DNA of 40,758 nt, from NCBI GenBank assembly GCA_022793195.1, contig JAAWCJ010000028.1, positions 1 through 40,758 on the forward strand. Direction: 5' to 3'. Source of the stretch: Lachnospiraceae bacterium (GTDB lineage Bacteria; Bacillota; Clostridia; Lachnospirales; Lachnospiraceae). Below the pieces are notes generated by a model that saw only the letters and a list, made by a program, of their open reading frames with translations, did no database searches and was not told the origin of the DNA. Every line of letters starts with the position of its first letter. Position 1 is the stretch's first letter. Below, in pieces: positions 15,722 through 23,135 of this stretch. The translations under genes were made by a program, and so were the position numbers.

Positions 15722-16822
15722 ATGAAAATTACTGAAATCAGATTGGGAAAAATTTCCGTTCCGCTGCGGGTTCCATTTAAAACAGCCTTACGCAGTGTCG
15801 ACAGTGTAGAAGATGTAATTGTGGAGGTCCACACAGATACCGGAGCCATTGGCTATGGAGAGGCGCCGCCCACAGGCGCAATTACCGGAGATACCACAGG
15901 GGCAATCATCGGCGCAATCAAAGACCATATCGCCAAAAGCCTGATTGGCAAAGATGTGGATGATTTTGAGGATGTACTGCAGACAGTGCAGTCCTGTGTG
16001 GTAAAAAATACCAGCGCCAAAGCCGCGGTGGATATGGCCCTGTGGGATTTATACGGGCAACTCTATCATATTCCCGTATATAAGCTGCTGGGAGGCGCCA
16101 GAAAAAGCATTGTCACCGATATCACCATCAGCGTCAATTCCCCCGAGGAAATGGCCCGGGACGCCAAAGACGCTATCCGCCGGGGCTATGACTGCCTGAA
16201 GGTGAAGGTTGGGGTAAATCCGGCCCTGGATGTGGAGCGGCTCCTGGCAGTCCGCCAGGCTGCCGGAAAAGATATCTGTATCCGGATCGATGCCAATCAG
16301 GCCTGGCAACCTAAGGAAGCAGTCCGAATCCTGAATCAGATGCAGGAGCAGGGGCTTCAGATTGAATTTGTGGAGCAGCCTGTGCCTGCCCACGATTTTG
16401 AGGGTTTAAAATACGTGACACAGAACAGTTATGTGCCGGTTCTGGCAGATGAAAGTGTGTTCTCCCCGGAGGATGCCGTAAGGATCATGGAAATGCGGGC
16501 GGCAGATTTAATCAACATCAAACTGATGAAATGCGGCGGCCTGTATAACGCCCTGAAAATCGCCTCCGCGGCAGAAATCTATGGGGTAGAATGTATGATC
16601 GGCTGCATGCTGGAAGCAAAAATCTCCGTCAATGCAGCGGTAGAGCTTGCCTGTGCCAAAAAGATTATCACCAGAATTGACCTGGACGGGCCTGTCCTTT
16701 GCAGCGAAGATCCCATCATCGGCGGCGCAGTGTTTGATGAAAAAGTCATCACCGTATCGGACGCGCCGGGACTTGGGATTCGGGGAATTGAGCCTGGAAA
16801 GCTTACATACATAGATTTTTAA
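15722..16822 (+). CDS. L-Ala-D/L-Glu epimerase (enolase superfamily)
   Basis: A 366-aa member of the muconate-lactonising subgroup of the enolase superfamily. Catalytic features line up with the Bacillus AEE enzyme: the KxK lysines at 160 and 162 (CLKVKVG), metal ligands Asp 190 (RIDANQAW), Glu 218 (FVEQP) and Asp 243 (LADES), and the opposite-face lysine about 267 (NIKLMKCGG). The specificity motif DLDGP near residue 317 is the DxD typical of Ala-Glu epimerases. It interconverts L-Ala-D-Glu from murein with L-Ala-L-Glu, which the neighbouring dipeptidase could cleave. The ATG at 15722 follows ATGGAGGCAACAC; a longer frame upstream lacks a site. A terminator follows at 16842. Confidence 0.9.
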   Translation: MKITEIRLGKISVPLRVPFKTALRSVDSVEDVIVEVHTDTGAIGYGEAPPTGAITGDTTGAIIGAIKDHIAKSLIGKDVDDFEDVLQTVQSCVVKNTSAKAAVDMALWDLYGQLYHIPVYKLLGGARKSIVTDITISVNSPEEMARDAKDAIRRGYDCLKVKVGVNPALDVERLLAVRQAAGKDICIRIDANQAWQPKEAVRILNQMQEQGLQIEFVEQPVPAHDFEGLKYVTQNSYVPVLADESVFSPEDAVRIMEMRAADLINIKLMKCGGLYNALKIASAAEIYGVECMIGCMLEAKISVNAAVELACAKKIITRIDLDGPVLCSEDPIIGGAVFDEKVITVSDAPGLGIRGIEPGKLTYIDF

Positions 16823-16841
16823 CACCTTAATCCCATACGAC

Positions 16842-16870
16842 AAAAAAGAGCTCCTTGCGGAGCTCTTTTT
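16842..16870. terminator. Bidirectional terminator between epimerase and glutamate dehydrogenase
   Basis: AGAGCTCC (16847-16854) and GGAGCTCT (16859-16866) form a perfect 8-bp stem with a 4-nt loop, with A's before and T's after, so it works on both strands between two convergent genes. Confidence 0.9.
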
Positions 16871-16882
16871 ATCTTTTTATTC

Positions 16883-18139
16883 TTACGGCCAGATGCCTCT
16901 CAGCTTCTTGGCGTCAACGTTTCTCTTGATTGCAATCAGGTATGCGCCGATTCTGGGCTCTACGCCTTTTTCCTTCGCAATATCCCATACTGCGTTGAAA
17001 GCGCGATCCATGACTTCTTTCAGTCTCTTGTTGACATCCTCTTCTGTCCAGTACATGGACTGGATGTTCTGTACCCACTCAAAGTAAGATACCACCACGC
17101 CGCCTGCATTGGCCAGGATATCGGGAATCAGGAGGATTCCTCTCTCTTTGAGGATCGCATCTGCCTCCACGGTGGTAGGGCCGTTGGCTGCTTCTACGAT
17201 GATCTTGCAGTTCAGCTTATCGGCATTGTCTTTACGGATCTGGTTTTCCAGAGCTGCAGGCACCAGAACGGTTGTCTCCAGGGTCAGAAGCTCATCATTG
17301 CTGATATGCTCTACGCCGGGAGCGTTGTAATCTTTCAACAATGCCTTGGGCGTTGCCAGATATTCCAGGATACCAGGGATATCCAAGCCGTCTTTGCAGG
17401 TGATTCCGCCGGAAACATCGCTGACACCGATCACCTTCATGCCTTCTGCATGAAGCAGTTTCGCAGAAATGCTTCCCACGTTACCCATGCCCTGTACCAC
17501 TACCGTGGTTCCGGCCATTTCCATACCAAGTTTTTCGAGAGTATTCTTTGTTGTAATCATAACACCGCGGCCAGTTGCCTCGCTGCGGCCTAAAGCTCCG
17601 CCGATCTCAATGGGCTTGCCGGTGACAACGCCAGGTACGCAGTGTCCCTTCAACATGCTGTATGTATCCATCATCCAGCCCATAACTTTGGGATTGGTTC
17701 CTACATCGGGAGCGGGAACGTCCTGATCCGGCCCGATGATGGGAGCGATCATTGCTGTAAATCTTCTGGTAATCCTTCTCATTTCGCCTTCAGATAAGGT
17801 GGTGGGGTCGCAGACCACGCCGCCCTTGGCGCCGCCGTAAGGAATGTTTACTACGGCACATTTAAAGGTCATCCATGCAGCCAGCGCTTTTACCTCATCC
17901 TGGTTTACATTGGGATGGAAACGCACACCGCCCTTGGCCGGTCCGCGGGTAGTGGAATGTTGTACCCGGAAGCCCTCGAATACCTTTACACTTCCGTCGT
18001 CCATCTGTACCGGGACGGCAACTTTCAGTTCTCTCTCCGGATATTTAAGGGCTTCATAATCGGCCTCTTCGTATCCGAGCACTTTCGCAGCGCTTTCCAC
18101 AACTGCCAGTACGTTGTCATAAGGATTATAATTTCCCAT
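16883..18139 (-). CDS. gdhA: Glutamate dehydrogenase (GudB/RocG-type, probably NAD-dependent)
   Basis: A 418-aa enzyme that interconverts glutamate with 2-oxoglutarate and ammonium. The catalytic domain shows RGPAKGGVRFHP, the lysine motif YGGAKGGVVCDP and PAPDVGTN; the Rossmann domain has the fingerprint VQGMGNVGS (about 205-215). The C-terminal region carries ILANAGGVVVSYFEWVQN. Length and motifs fit the catabolic Gram-positive group rather than the longer C. symbiosum-type enzyme. I chose the ATG at 18139 because AAAAAGGAGG precedes it; the upstream extension has no such site. It has its own promoter and is not in an operon. Amino-acid fermentation is a likely role. The cofactor is inferred from family. 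Confidence 0.93.
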   Translation of the reverse strand: MGNYNPYDNVLAVVESAAKVLGYEEADYEALKYPERELKVAVPVQMDDGSVKVFEGFRVQHSTTRGPAKGGVRFHPNVNQDEVKALAAWMTFKCAVVNIPYGGAKGGVVCDPTTLSEGEMRRITRRFTAMIAPIIGPDQDVPAPDVGTNPKVMGWMMDTYSMLKGHCVPGVVTGKPIEIGGALGRSEATGRGVMITTKNTLEKLGMEMAGTTVVVQGMGNVGSISAKLLHAEGMKVIGVSDVSGGITCKDGLDIPGILEYLATPKALLKDYNAPGVEHISNDELLTLETTVLVPAALENQIRKDNADKLNCKIIVEAANGPTTVEADAILKERGILLIPDILANAGGVVVSYFEWVQNIQSMYWTEEDVNKRLKEVMDRAFNAVWDIAKEKGVEPRIGAYLIAIKRNVDAKKLRGIWP

Positions 18140-18218
18140 AACAAAAGTCCTCCTTTTTAAGGAATTTAATAGTATCAGGTATCCTCTACACCCCCATGTA
18201 GCGTCACCATCTACCCTC

Positions 18219-18247
18219 ATTATTTCTCAGGAGCCGCCATCTGTCAA
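18219..18247 (-). promoter_or_regulatory. Promoter of the glutamate dehydrogenase gene
   Basis: Minus strand: perfect TTGACA (18242-18247), a 17-bp spacer and AATAAT (18219-18224). A leader of about 75 nt follows and contains a small inverted repeat (CTACA/TGTAG, 18186-18201). Confidence 0.7.
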
Positions 18248-18303
18248 CACCCAAATTCCATTCAAAAAAAAGCATGTTTTTTGGCGAATCTAACAAAAGA
18301 ATA

Positions 18304-18348
18304 TAAAAAAAGAACCACTTAAACCATAGATTGTTAAGTGGTTCTTTT
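18304..18348 (-). terminator. Terminator of the S1-RelQ-RfbD operon
   Basis: AAAAGAACCACTTAA (18308-18322) and TTAAGTGGTTCTTTT (18334-18348) form a perfect 15-bp stem with an 11-nt loop. On the minus strand it is followed by a T-rich run. It sits 30 bp after the rfbD-like stop. Confidence 0.92.
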
Positions 18349-18378
18349 ACCGTCGCTACCATACATAAATGCTTCCGT

Positions 18379-19239
18379 CTATTTGTGGTTTTTCCTTTCC
18401 CCCATGAAAGCAGCCAGGGATTCTTTCCATTCCGGCATCTGATAAATCCCGGATACCCTCAGCATAAAATTATCCAAAAGCGTATACCTGGGCCTGTTGA
18501 CTATGGACGGATTTTCTCCGGCGGCATGTGGTTCAATGTTTACCTTCCTGCCGGACAGCCTCACAATCTCCTTTGCAAACTCATAACGGCTGCACATTCC
18601 CTCGCAGGAGGCATGATAAATCCCATATTCGTTGGAACCGATCAATTTCACAATGAATTTCGCCAATTCGATGGCGCTGGTGGGCGTACTGATCTGATCC
18701 ACCGGCACGAAAATCGTATCCTCTGTCAAAAGCCCTTCCAGGATATAGCTGACAAAATTATTTTTTGTTTTCCCGTAAATCCAGGAGCTCCTCACAATCA
18801 TGTGCCGCGGCGCCAGTTCCCTGACAAACTCTTCCCCTGCCAGTTTGGACTTTCCGTATACGGTGAGGGGATTCACTTTATCAAATTCCGTCAGCGGGCG
18901 CTTTGCCGTCCCGTCAAATACATCATCAGTGGAAATATGAATCAGTTTCGCATCCGTCCTCCTGGCTGCGACAGAGAGGTTCCGCGCTCCCAGGGCATTG
19001 ACTCTGTAAGCCTGCTCTTCACCGCGCTCGCACTTTGCCAGGTCTGTCATCCCCGCACAGTTAATGATCACATCCGGCTGGTTTTTGTCGGCAAAAGAGA
19101 TCACTGTTTCCAGGTTGGTCACATCCACGTCCAGATCTGAAGCCAGCACCCCCATACCGGCGTCCTGGCACAGGATCTCATAAACAGCAGAACCAAGTTG
19201 CCCGTTTGCCCCCGCTATCCATACATTTAATCCGTTCAT
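18379..19239 (-). CDS. rfbD: dTDP-4-dehydrorhamnose reductase-like protein (RmlD family)
   Basis: A 286-aa short-chain dehydrogenase of the RmlD substrate-binding family. The NAD(P) motif is GANGQLGSA (about 10-18), followed by INCAGMTD and the active-site YGKSKLAGE (Tyr-x-x-x-Lys). The segment usually STDYVFDG reads STDDVFDG here. Members reduce dTDP-4-keto-rhamnose to dTDP-L-rhamnose, although lone copies may act on other nucleotide sugars; no rmlABC genes are in this window. The ATG overlaps the RelQ stop (ATGA), so it is translated with the alarmone synthetase. The family is sure; the exact substrate is less so. Confidence 0.82.
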   Translation of the reverse strand: MNGLNVWIAGANGQLGSAVYEILCQDAGMGVLASDLDVDVTNLETVISFADKNQPDVIINCAGMTDLAKCERGEEQAYRVNALGARNLSVAARRTDAKLIHISTDDVFDGTAKRPLTEFDKVNPLTVYGKSKLAGEEFVRELAPRHMIVRSSWIYGKTKNNFVSYILEGLLTEDTIFVPVDQISTPTSAIELAKFIVKLIGSNEYGIYHASCEGMCSRYEFAKEIVRLSGRKVNIEPHAAGENPSIVNRPRYTLLDNFMLRVSGIYQMPEWKESLAAFMGERKNHK

Positions 19240-19886
19240 CCTTTTTTCTCCTCTCCTGCCGTCTGAAGGGATTCATTGAGAGCCAGCATCCGCTTGTCAA
19301 GGCTCGCCGCCATATCGGCGCACTCTTTTAAATCCTCCCGGATATGTTCAGGAGCCGCCCCCTCAAATTTGTAGTGGATTTTATGCTCCAGGCTGGCCCA
19401 AAAGTCCATGGCAATGGTACGAATCTGAATCTCCACCCTCATCTCCACCTGGCCGCTGGACAAATAAATCGGCATCACAATCACCATATGGTAGCTGCGG
19501 TATCCATTGGGCTTAGGATTTGCAATATAGTCCTTCACCATCTCCACCTTGATGTCATTTTGCCGTGCAATCGCATCCGCCAGGTAATAAATATCCGACG
19601 TAAAAGAGCAGATAATGCGGATACCTGCAATATCGTGAAGCTCCTGGTACATATTATCTATGGTAGCCTCAAACCCCAGACGTTTTAACTTTTTTACAAT
19701 ACTCTCCGGCGTCTTGATTCTGGCCTTTACATGTTCAATGGGATTATAATGGTTAATATGGTGGAATTCATCACTCAGGATGTTCACCCGTGTCTGTACT
19801 TTTTGAAGCGCTGCATTATAGAGAAACATCAGCGTTTTCCATTGATCCAGCTGGTCATATTCCTCCGGTAAGTTTGGTATTGCCAT
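19236..19886 (-). CDS. relQ: Small alarmone synthetase (GTP pyrophosphokinase, RelQ/YjbM type)
   Basis: A 216-aa single-domain (p)ppGpp synthetase that moves pyrophosphate from ATP to GDP or GTP. The RelA/SpoT synthetase motifs are clear: DIAGIRI (85-91), NGYRSYHMV (127-135) and VEIQIRTIAMDFWASLEHK (about 151-169), with a helical C-terminal tail as in RelQ. There is no hydrolase, TGS or ACT domain. GGGGGAAGG precedes the ATG. It is the middle gene of an operon with an S1 RNA-binding protein upstream (24-bp gap) and an RmlD-like gene overlapping downstream. RelQ proteins are known to bind single-stranded RNA, which makes the RNA-binding neighbour notable. Confidence 0.92.
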   Translation of the reverse strand: MAIPNLPEEYDQLDQWKTLMFLYNAALQKVQTRVNILSDEFHHINHYNPIEHVKARIKTPESIVKKLKRLGFEATIDNMYQELHDIAGIRIICSFTSDIYYLADAIARQNDIKVEMVKDYIANPKPNGYRSYHMVIVMPIYLSSGQVEMRVEIQIRTIAMDFWASLEHKIHYKFEGAAPEHIREDLKECADMAASLDKRMLALNESLQTAGEEKKG

Positions 19887-19910
19887 AAATCCTTCCCCCG
19901 ACGTTCAATT

Positions 19911-20822
19911 TCAATCCAGTTTTATTCCCTTTAAAAGAGATCCAAGATTTGTGGACGCCCTGCCTTCTTCCACATACTCTTTATGGCCTTCCGTATCCTG
20001 CGGTTCACTCACATCCAGAAGCGCTTTCATACTGAGGCTCACACGTCCGTCTTTCACCGCGGTGATCTTTACCGTTACCCTCTGGCCCTCGCTCAAAACT
20101 GCCGCCGGCGTTTTGATGCGTTTATCGCTGATCTGGGATACGTGCAGAAGCCCCGTCACGCCGTTGTCCAGCCTTACAAAAGCCCCATAGCTCTGAATGG
20201 TTTCCACTACGCCTTCGCAGACCGCTCCCACTTCACAGGCAGCGATCTTTTTCTGCCGCTCTTCCATCTGCTTTGCATAAGCCAGTTCCTTTGCGGAAAG
20301 CACCAGCTTCTTTGCCTCCCGGTCCACCGTAACCGCCTGTACCGAAAGCTCCCGCCCGAGCCACTCTTCCAGGTTTTCCACATAAGATACATCCAGTTTG
20401 GAAGCCGGAATGAAGCCACGTATACCATCCACATGGGCGACAACTCCACTTTTCACAATCCCATCCACTTTGACCTGAATGGCGCTTTTATCCTCCAGGC
20501 ATTTTTCCATCCTGTCCCAGGCTGCCATGTCATTGGCTTCTTTCCTCGACAAAAGCACATGGCCATGGCCGTCGTCAGCCTGAATAACTGTCGCTGTAAT
20601 CTCATCGCCTTTTTGTATTTCGTCTTTTAAAATACAGTCAGGGTTGTTGCTGAAATGCTCTTTTTTAATGATTCCTTCCGTATAGGACTGTAAATCTACC
20701 GTAATCTCATCGTCCTCGACTCCGATCACTGTCCCTGTCAGCACATCACCTTTTTTCGCCCTGTGAAAGGAAGCTTCCAGCTCCTTTTCATAATCCTCCA
20801 TTGTTTCCACACGCTCTTCCAT
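19911..20822 (-). CDS. S1 RNA-binding domain protein (three S1 repeats)
   Basis: A 303-aa protein with three S1 OB-fold repeats at about 24-93, 110-178 and 195-263. Each begins GDVLTGTV, IQVKVDGIV or GAVCEGVV, and later copies carry GFIPASKLD and GLLHVSQIS. This resembles the shortened ribosomal-protein-S1-like proteins of Firmicutes rather than the six-repeat E. coli protein. It likely binds mRNA and may help translation initiation or decay. ATG follows GGAGGGG. It is first in the operon with the alarmone synthetase. Confidence 0.88.
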   Translation of the reverse strand: MEERVETMEDYEKELEASFHRAKKGDVLTGTVIGVEDDEITVDLQSYTEGIIKKEHFSNNPDCILKDEIQKGDEITATVIQADDGHGHVLLSRKEANDMAAWDRMEKCLEDKSAIQVKVDGIVKSGVVAHVDGIRGFIPASKLDVSYVENLEEWLGRELSVQAVTVDREAKKLVLSAKELAYAKQMEERQKKIAACEVGAVCEGVVETIQSYGAFVRLDNGVTGLLHVSQISDKRIKTPAAVLSEGQRVTVKITAVKDGRVSLSMKALLDVSEPQDTEGHKEYVEEGRASTNLGSLLKGIKLD

Positions 20823-20855
20823 GGGTATCCCCTCCGTTTTCTATAATATGATATT

Positions 20856-20884
20856 ATCATACCATTTTTTCATCATAAAGGCAA
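20856..20884 (-). promoter_or_regulatory. Promoter of the S1-RelQ-RfbD operon
   Basis: Minus strand: TTGCCT (20879-20884), a 17-bp spacer and TATGAT (20856-20861), about 35 bp ahead of the S1 gene start. Confidence 0.65.
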
Positions 20885-20960
20885 TCTTCCCATCTCTCTC
20901 TCCTAACGTTTTCTGTCAAAAAAGAGCGGCATTTTACAAAAATATAAATTTAGTAAAAAA

Positions 20961-21016
20961 TTCTTAAGAATTTATCTGTTTATATATCTGACAATATCTG
21001 TTAAACTAAATATAAC
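20961..21016 (+). promoter_or_regulatory. Promoter and repeated words ahead of the dual-fusion-protein exporter
   Basis: CTGACA (20988-20993), a 17-bp spacer and TATAAC (21011-21016) form the promoter. Around it ATCTG occurs at 20974, 20986 and 20996, with ATCTGTT copies exactly 22 bp apart, and TTCTTAAGAA (20961-20970) is a perfect 10-bp palindrome. These could be sites for a response regulator, but no regulator gene is adjacent. Confidence 0.55.
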
Positions 21017-21039
21017 GTCGAAGAAATTGGAGGGTAACT

Positions 21040-22449
21040 ATGAAGAAAAAAGTAATTGTAGGCATCTGCATCATTCTGGCTGCCGTTGTCATAGGACTAG
21101 TCGTCTGGAAAATTTCCTCATCAGGAGATGACGCCGAAGGTGATGGGGAAATCACTCTCTACGCCGATTCTGTCGGTATGCTGACAGGAACCGGCCTGGG
21201 AACGCAGAACCGCTTTGCCGGCGTGGTTGAGGCGCAAAACACACTGAAAATCCAGCTGGAATCTGACCAGAAAGTGAAAGAAATTTTTGTGGAGAAAGGA
21301 CAGTCTGTGGAAATCGGCACTCCCCTCTTTGAATATGACACTGAGGATTTGAGCCTCAAGCTGGAACAGGCAAATCTGGAACTGGAAAAAATTTCCAACA
21401 GCATTGACACCATAAACGCCCAGATTGATGAACTGGCCAAAGCAAAGAAAAAGGCCCCTTCCAGTGAGCAGCTTTCCTACACCACTCAAATTCAGGAAGC
21501 TCAGATGAATGTCAAACAGGAAGAATATAATTACAAAGTAAAAGAACTGGAAATCGACAGGCTTAAAAAATCCCTGGAATCCTCCCAGATGACCTCCACC
21601 ATCGCGGGAATCGTCCAGGAAATCAACGAAAACCCCTCTTTCGATAATTATACCGGGGAGCAGCAGCCCTTCATGAGTATCCTTGCCGTAGGAAAGTATC
21701 GGGTCAAAGGCACCATCAGTGAGCAAAACATGCAAAATATTTATCCCGGTATGCCGGTTATCGTCCATTCCAGAGTGGACGAAAGCATCGTCTGGTCTGG
21801 TACCATAGAAAGCATAGATACGGAAAAGCCCATTTCCGGGAACAATAACGGCTATGTGATGGCAGAGGGCGGCGGAAGCGAACAGGCTTCCAAATATCCT
21901 TTTTATGTGACTTTAGATTCCAGCGACGGCCTGATGTTAGGGCAGCACGTGTATCTGGAGCCGAACCTGGGCCAGGAGGAAAAAGACGGTATGTGGCTGA
22001 TGTCCTCCTATATCGTCCAGGATGACGGCGAGCCTTATGTGTGGGCTGCCGGAGAGGACGACAAACTGGAAAAACGCACCGTCACTCTCGGAGAACATGA
22101 TGAAGAAATGGATACCTGGGAGATCACGGACGGTTTAAAACCTACTGATTATATTGTATGGCCTAGCGAGGACTGCAAAAAAGGCGCTCCTGTCCAGAAA
22201 AACATCGGCGGCATGATGGGTGGCATGAACAGTGGCATGGATATGATTCCCGCAGACGGTGACGACGGGTTTGGCGGTGAGGACATCATTTCACCGGATG
22301 GCGACGATATCATTTCTCCTGATGGGGAAAATGTTGTTCCCGGAAATGAAGACGGTGTAGTCCCGGAGGGAGAAAACACCCCTATTCCGGAGGGCGCCGG
22401 CATCCCGGAAGACGGCGGTATTTTGCCAGAAACGGAGGCGGCCTCATGA
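21040..22449 (+). CDS. HlyD/MacA-like membrane fusion protein 1, with acidic repetitive tail
   Basis: A 469-aa protein. It has one N-terminal membrane segment (about 5-25), a biotinyl-lipoyl-like half motif FVEKGQSVEIGTPLF (about 86-100), a coiled-coil hairpin (about 105-185), the returning half AGIVQEINENP, and a beta-barrel/membrane-proximal domain. Such proteins link an ABC exporter to the outside. Beyond about residue 390 is a low-complexity acidic tail with repeated SPDGDD/SPDGEN/VPGNED/VPEGEN units and a Gly-Met patch, unusual for the family. GGAGGGTAACT precedes the ATG. The last four bases overlap the ATPase start (ATGA). First gene of a four-gene operon. Confidence 0.86.
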   Translation: MKKKVIVGICIILAAVVIGLVVWKISSSGDDAEGDGEITLYADSVGMLTGTGLGTQNRFAGVVEAQNTLKIQLESDQKVKEIFVEKGQSVEIGTPLFEYDTEDLSLKLEQANLELEKISNSIDTINAQIDELAKAKKKAPSSEQLSYTTQIQEAQMNVKQEEYNYKVKELEIDRLKKSLESSQMTSTIAGIVQEINENPSFDNYTGEQQPFMSILAVGKYRVKGTISEQNMQNIYPGMPVIVHSRVDESIVWSGTIESIDTEKPISGNNNGYVMAEGGGSEQASKYPFYVTLDSSDGLMLGQHVYLEPNLGQEEKDGMWLMSSYIVQDDGEPYVWAAGEDDKLEKRTVTLGEHDEEMDTWEITDGLKPTDYIVWPSEDCKKGAPVQKNIGGMMGGMNSGMDMIPADGDDGFGGEDIISPDGDDIISPDGENVVPGNEDGVVPEGENTPIPEGAGIPEDGGILPETEAAS

Positions 22450-23135
22450 TTTTAGAACTTGATCATATTTTTAAAGATTATTTGCAGGGAAAGATGACGG
22501 TTCCTGTCCTGAAAGACGTGACTTTGCACGTGGAAAAAGGGGAATATGTGGCCATTATGGGGCCTTCCGGTTCCGGAAAAACCACTTTGATGAATATTAT
22601 CGGCTGTCTGGACGTCCCAACCTCCGGCAGCTATAAACTGGGGGGAAATGACCTGCTCCATCACAAGGATAAGGAAATGTCCCGCATACGAAATCGTTCC
22701 ATCGGTTTCGTTTTCCAGAGTTTCAACCTGCTGCCCAGGCAGAGCGCTTTGGATAATGTGGCCCTCCCCCTGCTCTATGCAGGTGTCTCCAGAAAAGACC
22801 GAAGGTCACGCGCCGCCCAGGCTCTGAAAAAAGTGGGATTGGAAGACCGTATGAATTTCAAACCCACTCAGCTTTCCGGCGGACAGAAACAGAGAGTCGC
22901 CATTGCCCGGGCCATTGTCAGTGAGCCGGATATCCTGCTGGCTGATGAGCCCACCGGCGCCTTGGATTCTGCCTCCGGCCTTCAGGTCATGGAGCTTTTC
23001 CGTCAGTTGAATGAAGAAGGAATAACTGTAATCATGATTACCCATGATTCAGAAATCGCTGCCCACGCCAAGCGCACCATATTAATCCGCGACGGTATTT
23101 TAAGCAGTATGAAAGAGGAGGAGGTGCTTTCATGA
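22446..23135 (+). CDS. ABC transporter ATP-binding protein (MacB/LolD class)
   Basis: A 229-aa ATPase with Walker [10 protein letters not shown] (about 39-47), Q-loop [10 protein letters not shown], signature [12 protein letters not shown], Walker [12 protein letters not shown] and switch His in ITHDSE. It powers the permease at 25126-26382. Its start overlaps fusion protein 1 and its stop overlaps fusion protein 2 (ATGA at both ends), so translation of the three is coupled. GGAGG precedes the ATG. Confidence 0.94.
   Translation: MILELDHIFKDYLQGKMTVPVLKDVTLHVEKGEYVAIMGPSGSGKTTLMNIIGCLDVPTSGSYKLGGNDLLHHKDKEMSRIRNRSIGFVFQSFNLLPRQSALDNVALPLLYAGVSRKDRRSRAAQALKKVGLEDRMNFKPTQLSGGQKQRVAIARAIVSEPDILLADEPTGALDSASGLQVMELFRQLNEEGITVIMITHDSEIAAHAKRTILIRDGILSSMKEEEVLS

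Noticed and set aside
18331-19140. Open frame of 269 aa on the plus strand
   Set aside because: It is the antisense shadow of the rfbD-like gene and begins within its terminator hairpin.
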